Below, piece after piece: positions 1-12,639 of a DNA stretch of 64,000 nucleotides; the stretch's first letter is position 1; every line of letters begins with the position of its first letter. This stretch comes from Stichopus chloronotus. Lineage: Eukaryota; Echinodermata; Holothuroidea; Aspidochirotida; Stichopodidae. The stretch spans positions 272,909-336,908 of the forward strand of contig CM037840.1 of NCBI GenBank assembly GCA_021234535.1. Direction: 5' to 3'. A model generated the notes under the pieces. The model made no database searches, was not told the DNA's origin, and saw only the letters and a list, made by a program, of their open reading frames with translations. The position numbers were made by a program, and so were the translations under genes.

Positions 1-650
1 ATTATGGTCCTTACCAAAGTCTTAAATATCACTTAAATCTAGATACTTGAATCGACGAGAAATGCAAGACTTACAATTTAACAAAAAAAAGTTAATAATG
101 ACATTATTTTGACATTCTGATAAAAAAAGATTCCCTCTCGGATTCATCAAAAGATATTATTTTACAACATGTAAATATGTTTTGTTTTTTTTACCGAGAT
201 TGCTATGTGACATACACACTAGCTAATATTATGGTAGATTTGCTTTAAACTAACGTTTAAGCATTTGGAGGTTTATTCAATCACGGAGGGGAGGGGGGAG
301 GCGGAAGTAAATTTTTAACACTAAGAAAGTTCGAAATTCGATTTTGACCAAAATATAAGATTTTGATAAGGGTAAAGTCATAATGGAATATTAATTGAGA
401 CAAATTGAGAAATTATTTTATGAGGACCAAAGTGTTGACCTCCTTAATCAAGAAAAAAAAATGCATATTTCAAGACACATCTGATTTTGTCTTATGATAA
501 TTATTTGTGACGTATTCTAAAAGAAAAAGTTAAACGTAATGAATAGTACAATCTATTACGTGACAACGATGTTGGGGTTATTGTCATATTTAAATAATAT
601 TGATGACGTAATAAACTAGGTGTTAATCATTTTATAGGTAATTCACATTG
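1..650. repeat. degenerate left edge of the satellite array
   Basis: No gene is visible. Around 330-380 the sequence resembles the part of the satellite monomer that reads 'gaccaaaatataagattttgataagg', with many changes. From about 640 the match to the monomer becomes continuous. This looks like diverged satellite or array-edge sequence. Confidence 0.5.
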
Positions 651-1814
651 GTTCTTCAAGTGTTACATTATGACCTTAGCAAAATTACACTCTTTGACTA
701 CGTCCTTCCTCGTAACAAACCTTCCAAAAGGAACAAACAATCATCCGTAGTCTAATTAATTAATGTACCATGAACCAAGCCGGTCTATGCTTTCCTATCG
801 ATATCATTAAAATATACATGTTTAATATGATTCATAACAAAGAAATACAGTTTAAAAAGAACAAAATGATCACTTTTTCTCCTAGATCTTGCTAAGTTCA
901 TGATGTCGAGTAATTTCAAGGTGAATCCGACTTATTGATAAGTATGACATTTTAAAGCTATTAATGACGTCATTTATTATTAATAAAGCCTCCAATACAG
1001 TAATATCACATTGAATCGGTCATTTCTCAACGCTGACAGAAAGACCTCGAAAATAGAACGAAATCGCATCTGTGGCAGATTTTGGCCAAAATATTAAAAT
1101 TTGATGAGGCTATAGCTTTAAGTTTTGGTCAATTTTTAGCCAAATCGTCGATATTTTCAATCGTTACCAAAAATGTGTCTATTTCTTTAATATACATTCT
1201 AAATGAATGAAAGACAATTCCAAAGCCCGAGATCGCTATTCTTTTAACAGAAATTTTATTTATAATCTCTTCTTTTTTTTTTAAATCTCTGCAGAAATAA
1301 GGTACAGTAAAATGTAGTTGACAGAAAAAAACAAGTCATTTCTCAAGATTCCAGGATAAAATGAAACAGTCATGAATATTTATTAGATTATAACGATATG
1401 GTTCTTATGTTATATTTGTCAAATTTACACTCTTTATTTTTTTTTTCATCAATGAAAACAATCATTGGCCTCTCCCTTCTTTGTAGCAATCGTTCTGGTG
1501 AAGAAAGAAACATCCGTAATCTCAATGGTTAACTAACACACTATGAACCAAAAACGTCAATATTTTAATGTTAATATTATTAAAGTATACCTGTTTAGTG
1601 TGAAGGACTATACCAAGCAGAACAGTTAAAAAAACGAATAAAATGATCACTTGTTCTTCTAGATTTTGCTAAGTTCATGATGTCGAGTAATTTCAAGATG
1701 AATCCGACTAATGGATACGTATGACATTTAAAAGCTATTAATGACGTCGTTTAATACTAATACAGCCTCCAATACAGTAATATCACATTGAATCGTTCAT
1801 TTCACAACGCTGAC

Positions 1815-3370
1815 AAAAAGACCTCGAAAATAGAGCAAAATCGAAATTGTAGCAGATTTTGGCCAAAATATAACAAATTGATAAGGCTATAGCCTTACGT
1901 TTTGGTCAATTTCAGCCAAATCGTCGATATTTTCAATCGTTACCAAAAATGTGTCTATTTCTTTAATATACATTCTAAATGAATGAAAGACCCTTCCTCA
2001 GCCCGAAATCTTCCTTCTTTTAACAGAAACATTATTTAAAATCTCATTTTTCTTTAAATCTTTCCAGAAATAAGGTACAGTAACATGTAGTTGACAGAAA
2101 AAAAACAAGTCATTTCTCAAGATTCCAGGATAAAATGAAGCAGTCATGAATATTTATTAGATTATAACGATATGGTTCTTATGTTATATTTGTCAAATTT
2201 ACACTCTTTACTTTTTTTTTTATTAATGAAAACAATCATTGACCTCTCGCTTCCTTGTAGCAATCGTCTGTGGAACAAAGAAACATCCGTAGTCTCATTG
2301 GCAAACACACTATGAACCAAAAACGTCAATGTTTTAATATTAATATTATTAAAGTATACCTGTTTAGTTTGAAGGACTATACCAAGCAGAACAGTTAAAA
2401 AACAAACCAAATGATCACTTGTTCTTCTAGATTTTGCTAAGTTCATGATGTCGAGTAATTTCAAGGTGAATCCGACTAATGGATACGTATGACATTTAAA
2501 AGCTATTAATGACGTCATTTAATATTAATAAAGCCTCCAATACAGTAATATCACATTGAATCGTTCATTTCTCAACGATGACAAAAAGACCTCGAAAATA
2601 GAGCAAAATCGAAATTGTAGCAGATTTTGGCCAAAATATAACAAATTGATAAGGCTATAGCCTTACGTTTTGGTCAATTTCAGCCAAATCGTCGATATTT
2701 TCAATCGTTACCAAAAATGTGTCTATTTCTTTAATATACATTCTAAATGAATGAAAGACCCTTCCTCAGCCCGAAATCTTCCTTCTTTTAACAGAAACAT
2801 TATTTAAAATCTCATTTTTCTTTAAATCTTTCCAGAAATAAGGTACAGTAACATGTAGTTGACAGAAAAAAAACAAGTCATTTCTCAAGATTCCAGGATA
2901 AAATGAAGCAGTCATGAATATTTATTAGATTATAACGATATGGTTCTTATGTTATATTTGTCAAATTTACACTCTTTACTTTTTTTTTTATTAATGAAAA
3001 CAATCATTGACCTCTCGCTTCCTTGTAGCAATCGTCTGTGGAACAAAGAAACATCCGTAGTCTCATTGGCAAACACACTATGAACCAAAAACGTCAATGT
3101 TTTAATATTAATATTATTAAAGTATACCTGTTTAGTTTGAAGGACTATACCAAGCAGAACAGTTAAAAAACAAACCAAATGATCACTTGTTCTTCTAGAT
3201 TTTGCTAAGTTCATGATGTCGAGTAATTTCAAGGTGAATCCGACTAATGGATACGTATGACATTTAAAAGCTATTAATGACGTCATTTAATATTAATAAA
3301 GCCTCCAATACAGTAATATCACATTGAATCGTTCATTTCTCAACGATGACAAAAAGACCTCGAAAATAGA
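1815..3370. repeat. near-perfect tandem pair of satellite monomers
   Basis: By eye, 1815-2602 and 2583-3370 are identical at an offset of exactly 768 bp, ending at one C/G difference. Neighbouring monomers differ at many sites. This is either very recent unequal exchange or an assembly duplication. Confidence 0.8.
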
Positions 3371-6300
3371 GGAAAATCGAAATTGTAGCAGATTTTGGCC
3401 AAAATATAACAAATTGATAAGGCTATAGCCTTACGTTTTGTTCAATTTCAGCCAAATCGTCGATATTTTCAATCGTTACCAAAAATGTGTCTATTTCTTT
3501 AATATACATTCTAAATAAATGAAACCTTTTCCTCAGCACGAAATCTTCCTTCTTTTAACAGAAACATTATTTAAAATCTCATTTTTCTTTAAATCTTTCA
3601 AGAAATAAGGTACAGTAACATGTAGTTGACAGAAAAAAAACCCAGTCATTTCTCAAGATTCCAGGATAAAATGAAGCAGTCATAAATATTTATTAGATTA
3701 TAAGGATATCATTCTCATGTTATATTTGTCAAATTTACACTCTTTATTTTTTTTTTCATAAATGAAAACAATCATTGACCTCTCGCTTCCTTGTAGCAAT
3801 CGTCTGTGGAACAAAGAAACATCCGTAGTCTCATTGGCAAACACACTATGAACCAAAAACGTCAATGTTTTAATATTAATATTATTAAAGTATACCTGTT
3901 AAGTTTGAAGGACTATACCAAGCAGAACAGTTAAAAAAAAAACGAATAAAATGATCACTTGTTCTTCTAGATTTTGCTAAGTTCATGATGTCGAGTAATT
4001 TCAAGGTGAATCCGACTAATGGATACGTATGACATTTAAAAGCTATTAATGACCTCTTTTAATATTAATGAAGACTCCAATTCAGTAATATCACATTGAA
4101 TCGTTCATTTCTCAACGATGACAAAAAGACCTCGAAAATAGAGGAAAATGGAAATTGTAGCAGATTTTGGCCAAAATATAACAAATTGATAAGGCTATAG
4201 CCTTACGTTTTGTTCAATTTCAGCCAAATCGTCGATATTTTCAATCGTTACCAAAAATGTGTTTATTTCTTTAATATACATTCTAAATGAATGAAACCTT
4301 TTCCTCAGCACGAAATCTTCCTTCTTTCAACAGAAACATTATTTAAAATCTCATTTTTCTTTAAATCTTTCAAGAAATAAGGTACAGTAACAGGTAGTTG
4401 GCAGAAAAAAAAATCAAGTCATTTCCCAAGATTCCAGGATAAAATGAAGCAGACATGAATATTTAATAGATTATAACGATATCATTCTCATGTTATATTT
4501 GTCAAATTTACACTCTTTATTTTTTTTTTTCATAAATGAAAACAATTATTGACCTCTCACTTCCTTGTAGCAATCGTCTGTGGAACAAAGAAACATCCGT
4601 AGTCTCATTGGCTAACACACTAGGAAACAAAAACGTCAATGTTTTAATATTAATATTATTAAAGTATACCTGTTTAGTGTGAAGGACTATACCAAGCAAA
4701 CAGTTCAAAAAACGAATAAAATGATCACTTGTTCTTCTAGATTTTGCTAAGTTTATGATGTCGAGTAATTTCAAGGTGAATCCGACTTATGGATACATAT
4801 GACATTTAAAAGCTATTAATGACCTCATTTAATATTATTAAAGCCTCCAATACAGTAATATCACATTGAATCGTTCATTTCTCAACGATAAAAAAAAGAC
4901 CTCGAAAATAGAGGAAAATCGAAATTGTAGCAGATTTTGGCCAAAATATAAAAAAATTGATAAAGCTATAGCCTTACGTTTTGGTCAATTTCAGCCAAAT
5001 CGTCGATATTTTCAATCGTTACCAAAAATGTGTCTATTTCTTTAATACACATTCTAAATGAATGAAACCTTTTCCTCAGCACGAAATCTTCCTTCTTTTA
5101 ACAGAAACATTATTTAAAATCTCATTTTTCTTTAAATCTTTCAAGAAATAAGGTACAGTAACAGGTAGTTGGCAGAAAAAAACAAGTCATTTCTCAAGAT
5201 TCCAGGATAAAATGAAGCAGACATGAATATTTATTAGATTATAACGATATGGTTCTTATGTTATATTTGTCAAATTTACACTCTTTGTTCTTTTTTTATC
5301 AATGAAAACAAGCATTAGCCTCTCGCTTTCTTGAAGCAATCGACTGTGGAGCAAAGAAACATCTGTAGTCTCATTGGTTAACTCACTATGAACCAAAAAC
5401 GTCAATGTTTTAATATTAATATTATTAAAGTATACCTGTTTAGTGTGAAGGACTATACCAAGCAAACAGTTCAAAAAACGAATAAAATGATCACTTGTTC
5501 TTCTAGATTTTGCTAAGTTTATGATGTCGAGTAATTTCAAGGTGAATCCGACTAATGGATACATATGACATTAAAAAGCTATTAATGACCTCATTTAATA
5601 TTATTAAAGCCTCCAATACAGTAATATCACATTGAATCACTCATTTCTCAACGATGACTAAAAGACCTCGAAAATAGAGCAAAATCGAAATCGTAGCAGA
5701 ATTTGGCCAAAATATAAACAATTGATAAGGCTATAGCCTTACGTTTTGGTCAATTTCAGCCAAATCATCGACATTTTCAATCGTTACCAAAAATGTGTCT
5801 ATTTCTTTAATATACATTCTAAATGAATGAAAGACCCTTCCTCAGCCCGAAATTTTCCTTCTTCTAACTGAAACATTATTTAAATTTTCATTTTCCTTTA
5901 AATCTTTCCAGAAATAAGGTACAGTAACATGTAGTTGACAGAAAAAAACAAATCATTTCTCAAGATTCCAGGATAAAATGAAGCAGTCATGAATATTTAT
6001 TAGATTATAACGATATGGTTCTTATGTTATATTTGTCAAATTTACACTCTTTGTTTTTTTTTATCAATGAAAACAAGCATTAGCCTCCCGCTTCCTTGAA
6101 GCAATCGTCTGTGAAACAAAGAAACATCCGTAGTCTCATTGGTTAACACACTAGGAAACAAAAACGTCAATGTTTTAATATTAATATTATTAAAGTATAC
6201 CTGTTTAGTGTGAAGGACTATACCAAGCAGAACAGTTAAAAAACGAATAAAATGATCACTTGTTCTTCTAGATTTTGCTAAGTTCATGATGTCGAGTAAT

Positions 6301-6482
6301 TTCAAGGTGAATCCGACTAATGGATACATATGACATTTAAAAGCTATTAATGACGTCATTTAACATGAATAAAGCTTCCAATACAGTAATATCACATTGA
6401 ATCGTTCATTTTTCAACGATGACAAAAAGACCTCGAAAATAGAGGAAAATCGAAATCGTAGCAGATTTTGGCCAAAATATAA

Positions 6483-6713
6483 ACACCTAAAACATTTTCT
6501 CTTTTCCAATGCGAATAATTTTGTAATGAAGCTCAATGTTAAGTAAGTGCCTTTTGAATACATTTATTGTTCTCTTCATTTTCTTTTCTATTATTTTAAA
6601 TTGTTTTTTACTATTTAACATTGGATATTTTGTTTTCAGAACGACCGTGCATGCCTTGTAGTCAAGGTAGAGGCTGTGCATAAACCTTTCATTCATTCAT
6701 TCATTCATTCATT
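6483..6713 (+). mobile_element. CR1/L2-like LINE 3' end, copy 1 (truncated)
   Basis: This matches the last ~225 bp of the copy at 7,735-8,358, starting inside the C-terminal reverse transcriptase codons ('cacctaaaacattttctc') and running through the 3' UTR to an (ATTC)n tail. The right flank is the same unusual junction as in copy 2. The left edge joins satellite sequence across a short shared 'aaaca'. It is therefore probably the same insertion, duplicated with the satellite and then cut by a deletion, not an independent insertion. Confidence 0.85.
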
Positions 6714-7734
6714 CGAGACCCTTCCTAAGCCCGAAATCTTCCTTCCTATACCAAGCAGAACAATACAAAAAGAATAAAATGATCACTTGTTCTTCTAGAT
6801 TTTGCTAAGTTCATGATGTCGAGTAATTTCAAGGTGAAATTATAAAAAATTGATAAGGCTATAGCCTTACGTTTTGTTCAATTTCAGCCAAATCGTCGAT
6901 ATTTTCAATCGTTACCAAAAATGTGTCTATTTCTTTAATATACATTCTAAATGAATGAAAGACCCTTCCTAAGCCCGAAATCTTCCTTCTTTTAACAGAA
7001 ACATTATTTAAAATCTCATTTTTCTTTAAAAGTTTCCAGAAATAAGGTACAGTAAAATGTAGTTGACAGAAAAAAAAAACATGTCATTTCTCAAGATTCC
7101 AGGATAAAATGAAGCAGTCATGAATATTTATTAGATCATAACGATATGGTTCTTATGTTATATTTGTCAAATTTACACTCTTTATTTCTTTTTTCATAAA
7201 TGAAAACAATCATTGGCCTCTCGCGTCCTTGAAGCAATCGTCTGTGGAACAAAGAAACATCCGTAGTCTCATTGGTTAACACACTATGAACCAAAAATGT
7301 CAATGTTTTAATATTAATATTATTAAAGTATACCTGTTTAGTGTGAAGTACTATACCAAGCAGAACAGTTAAAAAAAAAGGATAAAATGATCACTTGTTC
7401 TTCTAGATGTTGCTAAGTTCATGATGTCGAGTAATTTCAAGGTGAATCCGACTAATGGATACATATGACATTTAAAAGCTATTAATGACCTCATTTAATA
7501 TAAATAAAGATTCCAATACAGTAATATCACATTGAATCGTTCATTTCTCAACGATGACTAAAAGACCTCGAAAATAGAGGAAAATCGAAATTGTAGCAGA
7601 TTTTGGCCAAAATATAAGAAATTGATAAGGCTATAGCCTTTCGTTTTGTTCAATTTCAGCCATATCGTCGATATTTTCAATCGTTACCAAAAATGTGTCT
7701 ATTTCTTTAATATACATTCTAAATGAATGAAAGA

Positions 7735-8358
7735 CATTAGTTCTCTCTAAGATCGATTATTGTAATTGCTTGTATTATGGTATTAATCAGAGTTTCTTGA
7801 ACAAACTACAGATTGTTCAAAATTGTGCTGCTAGGTTAATTTATGGTAGAAAGAAAAGAGAACATGTATCTGACCTCTTTGTTCAGTTGCACTGGTTGAG
7901 TGTTCGCGACAGAATCTTTTTCAAAGTTATTTTACTGGTTTTCAAATGCCTCCACGGCTTAGCTCCGGTCTACTTATCGGATCTCTTCACCACCTCTACT
8001 CTTTCTAATGCAATTGTCTTACCAAATAATACTTCTACCCTCTGTGACAGATCATTTGTAATTTGTGGTCCTAAATTGTGGAATTCTCTAACTGTTGATC
8101 TCCGGAACATGCACAGTATACATAGTTTCAAGAAACACCTAAAACATTTTCTCTTTTCTAATGCGAATAATTTTGTAATGAAGCTCAATGTTAAGTAAGT
8201 GCCTTTTGAATACATTTATTGTTCTCTTCATTTTCTTTTCTATTATTTTAAATTGTTTTTTACTATTTAACATTGGATATTTTGTTTTCAGCACGACCGT
8301 GCATGCCTTGTAGTCAAGGTAGAGGCTGTGCATAAACCTTTCATTCATTCATTCATTC
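7735..8358 (+). mobile_element. CR1/L2-like LINE 3' fragment, copy 2
   Basis: A 142-codon open frame (7,770-8,198) encodes the C-terminal end of a non-LTR retrotransposon reverse transcriptase. It reads LQIVQNCAARLI, then QLHWLSVRDRI, then KCLHGLAPVYLSDL, then PKLWNSL and FKKHLKHFLF, the usual order at the end of CR1/L2/Jockey-type ORF2. A 3' UTR and an (ATTC)n tail follow, as expected for a 5'-truncated insertion. It breaks a satellite monomer after 'gaatgaaagac', and the satellite resumes with 'agacccttcc', suggesting a 4-bp 'agac' target duplication. It is not an active element. Confidence 0.9.
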
Positions 8359-11300
8359 GAGACCCTTCCTAAGCCCGAAATCTTCCTTCCTATACAAAGC
8401 AGAACAGTTACAAAAAGAATAAAAAGATCTCTTGTTCTTCTAGATTTTGCTAAGTTCATGATGTCGAGTAATTTCAAGGTGAATCCGACTAATGGATACG
8501 TATGACATTTAAAAGCTATTAATGACCTCATTTAATATTATTAAAGCCTCCAATACAATAATATCACATTGAATCGTTCATTTTTCAACGATGACAAAAA
8601 GACCTCGAAAATAGAGGAAAATCGAAATCGTAGCAGATTTTGGCCAAAATATAAACAATTGATAAGGCTATAGCCTTTCGTTTTGTTCAATTTCAGCCAA
8701 ATCGTCGATATTTTCAATCGTTACCAAAAATGTGTCTATTTCTTTAATATACATTCTAAATGAATGAAAGACCCTTCCTAAGCCCGAAATCTTCCTTCTT
8801 TTAACAGAAACATTATTTAAAATCTCATTTTTCTTGAAAACTTTCCAGAAATAAGGTACAGTAAAATGTAGTTGACAGAAAAAAAAAACAAGTCATTTCT
8901 CAAGATTCCAGGATAAAATGAAGCAGTCATGAATATTTATTAGATTATAACGATATGGTTCTCATGTTATATTTGTCAAATTTACACTCTTTATGTTTTT
9001 TTTTTTCATAAATGAAAACAATCATTGACGTCTCGCATCCTTGTAGCAATCGTCTGTGGAACAAAGAAACATCCGTAGTCTCATTGGCTAACACACTTTG
9101 AACCAAAAACGTCAATGTTTTAATATATTAATATTATTAAAGTATACCTGTTTAGTGTGAAGGACTATACCAAGCAGAACAGTTAAAAAAAACGAATCAA
9201 ATGATCACTTGTTCTTCTAGATTTTGCTAAGTTCATGATGTCGAGTAATTTCAAGGTGAATCCGACTTATGGATACATATGACATTTAAAAGCTATTAAT
9301 GACCTCATTTAATATTAATAAAGCCTCCAATACAGTAATATCACATTGAATCACTCATTTCTCAACGATAACAAAAAGACCTCGAAAATAGAGGAAAATC
9401 GAAATTGTAGCAGATTTTGGCCAAAATATAAAAAATTGATAAGGCTATAGCCTTACGTTTTGGTCAATTTCAGCCAAATCGTCGATATTTTCAGTCGTTA
9501 CCAAAAATGTGTCTATTTCTTTAATATACATTCTAAATGAATGAAAGACCCTTCCTAAGCCAGAAATTTTCCTTCTTTTAACAGAAACATTATTTAAAAT
9601 CTCATTTTTCTTTCAATCTTTCCAGAAATAAGGTACAGTAAAATGTAGTTGACAGAAAAAAGCAAGTCATTTCTCAAGATTCCAGGATAAAATCAAGCAG
9701 TCACGAATATTCATTAAATCATAACATTGTAGTTCTTAAGTTACATTTGTCAAATTTACACTCTCTTTATTTTTTTTTTATCAATGAAAACAATCATTGG
9801 CCTCTTCCTTCCTTGTGGCAATCGTTCTGTGGAACAAACAAACATCCGTAGTCTCATTGGCTAACACACTATGAACCAAGAACGTCAATGTTTTAAAATT
9901 AATATTATTGAAGTATACCTGTTTAGTGTGAAGGACTACACCAAGAAGAACAGTTTGAAAACAAACAAAATGATCACTTGTTCTTCTAGATTTTGCTAAG
10001 TTCATGATGTCGAGTAATTTCAAGGTGAATCCGACTAATGGATACGTATGACATTTAAAAGCTATTAATGACGTCATTTAATATTAATAAAGCCTCCAAT
10101 ACAGTAATATCCCATTGAATCGGTCATTTCTCAACGATGACAAAAAGACCTCGAAAATAGAGCCAAATCGAAATTGTAGCAGATTTTGGATAAAATATAA
10201 AAAATTGATAAGGCTATAGCCTTTCGTTTTGGTCAATTTCAGCCAAATCGTCGATATTTTCAATCGTTACCAAAAATGTGTCTATTTCTTTAATGTACTT
10301 TCTAAATGAATGAAAGACCCTTCCTCAGCCCGAAATCATCCTTCTTTCAACAGAAACATTATTTATAATCTCATTTTTGTTTTAAATATCTCCACAAATA
10401 AGGTAGAGTAAAATGTAGTTAACGGAAAACAAAGTCATTTTTCAAGATTCCATGATATAATCAAGCAGTCATGAATATTCATTAAATTATAACATTGTAG
10501 TTCTTATGTTACATTTGTCAAATTTACACTCTCTTTATTTTTTTTTCAAAAATGTAAACAATCACTGGCCTCTCCCTTCCTTGAAGCAATCGTTCTGTGG
10601 AACAAACAAACATTCGTAGTCTCATTAGCTAATACACTGTGAACCAAAAACGTGAATCTCTTTATATTAATATTCTTCAAGTATACCTGTTTTAGTGTGA
10701 AGGACTATACCAAGAAGAAAAGTTTAAAAACAAACCAAATGATCACTTGTTCTTCTAAATGTTGCTAAGTTCATAATGTCGAGTAATTTCAAGGTGAATC
10801 CGACTAATGGATACATATGACATTTAAAAGCTATTAATGACGTCATTTAATATTAATAAAGCCTCCAATACAGTAATATCACATTGAATTGGTCATTTCT
10901 CAACGCTGACAAAAAGACCTCGAAAATAGAGCAAAATCGAAATTGTAGCAGATTTTGGCCAAAATATAAAAAATTGATGAGGCTATAGCCTTACGTTTTG
11001 GTCAATTTCAGCCAAATCGTCCATATTTTCAGTCGTTACCAAAAATGTGTCTATTTCTTTAATATACATTCTAAATGAATGAAAGACCCTTCCTAAGCCC
11101 GAAATCTTCCTTCTTTTAACAGAAACATTATTTAAAATCTCATTTTTCTTTAAATCTTTCCAGAAATAAGGTACAGTAAAATGTAGTGGACAGAAAAAAA
11201 AAATGTCATTTCTCAAGATTCCAGGATAAAATGAAGCAGTCATGAATATTTATTAGATTATAACGATATGGTTTTTATGTTATATTTTTCAAATTTACAC

Positions 11301-12639
11301 TCTTTATTTTTTTTTATCAATGAAAACAATCATCGGCCTGTCCCTTCCTTGTAGCAATCGTCCTGTGGAACAATCAAACATCCGTAGTTTCATTGGTTAA
11401 CACACTATGAACCAAAAACGTCAATGTGTTAATATTAATATTATTAAAGTATACCTGTTTAGTGTGAAGGACTATACCAAGCAGAACAGTTAAAAAAAAA
11501 ATGATAAAATGATCACTTGTTCTTCTAGATGTTGCTAAGTTCATGATGTCGAGTAATTTCAAGGTGAATCCGACTAATGGATACGTATGACATTTAAAAG
11601 CTACTAATGACGTCATTTAATATTAATAAAGCCTCCAATACAGTAATATCACATTGAATAGGTCATTTCTCAACGATGACAAAAAGACCTCCAAAATAGA
11701 GCCAAATCGAAATTGTAGCAGATTTTGGCCAAAATATAAAAAATTGATAAGGCTATAGCCTTACGTTTTGGTCAATTTCAGCCAAATCGTCGATATTTTC
11801 AATCGTTACCAAAAATGTGTCTATTTCTTTAATATACATTCTAAATGAATGAAAGACTCTTCCTAAGCACGAAATCGTCCTTCTTTTAACAGAAACATTT
11901 TTTAAAATCTCATTTTCGTTTTAAATCCTTCCAAAAATAAGGTAGAGTAAAATGTACTTAACGGAAAAAAAAGTCATTTCTCAAGATTCCAGGATAAAAT
12001 GAAGCAGTCATGAATATTCATTAGAATTATAACATTGTAGTTCTTAAGTTATATTTGTCAAATTTACACTCTTTATTTTTTTTTTTATCAATGAAAACAA
12101 TCATTGGCCTCTCCTTTCCTTGTAGCAATCGTTCTGTGGAACAAGGAAACATCCGTAGTCTCATTTGTTAACACACTATGAACCAAAAACGTCAATGTTT
12201 TAATATTAATATTATTAAAGTATACCTGTTTAGTGTGAATGACTATAACAAGCAAACAGTTAAAAAAACGAATAAAATGATCACTTGTTCTTCTAGATGT
12301 TGCTAACTTCATGATATCGAGTAATTTCAAGGTGAATCCGACTAATGGATACGTATGACATTTAAAAGCTATTAATGACGTCATTTAATATTAATAAAGC
12401 CTCCAATACAGTAATATCACATTGAATCGGTCATTTCTCAACGCTGACAAAAAGATCTCGAAAATCGGGCAAAATCGAAATTGTAGCAGATTTTGGTCAA
12501 AATTGGAAAATTTAATAAGGCTATAGCCTTACATTTAGGTCAATTTTAGCCAAATCGTCAAAATTTTCAGTTGTTACCAAAACTGTGTCTATTTCTTTAA
12601 TGTACCTTCTAAATGAATGAAAGACCCTTCCTCAGCCCG

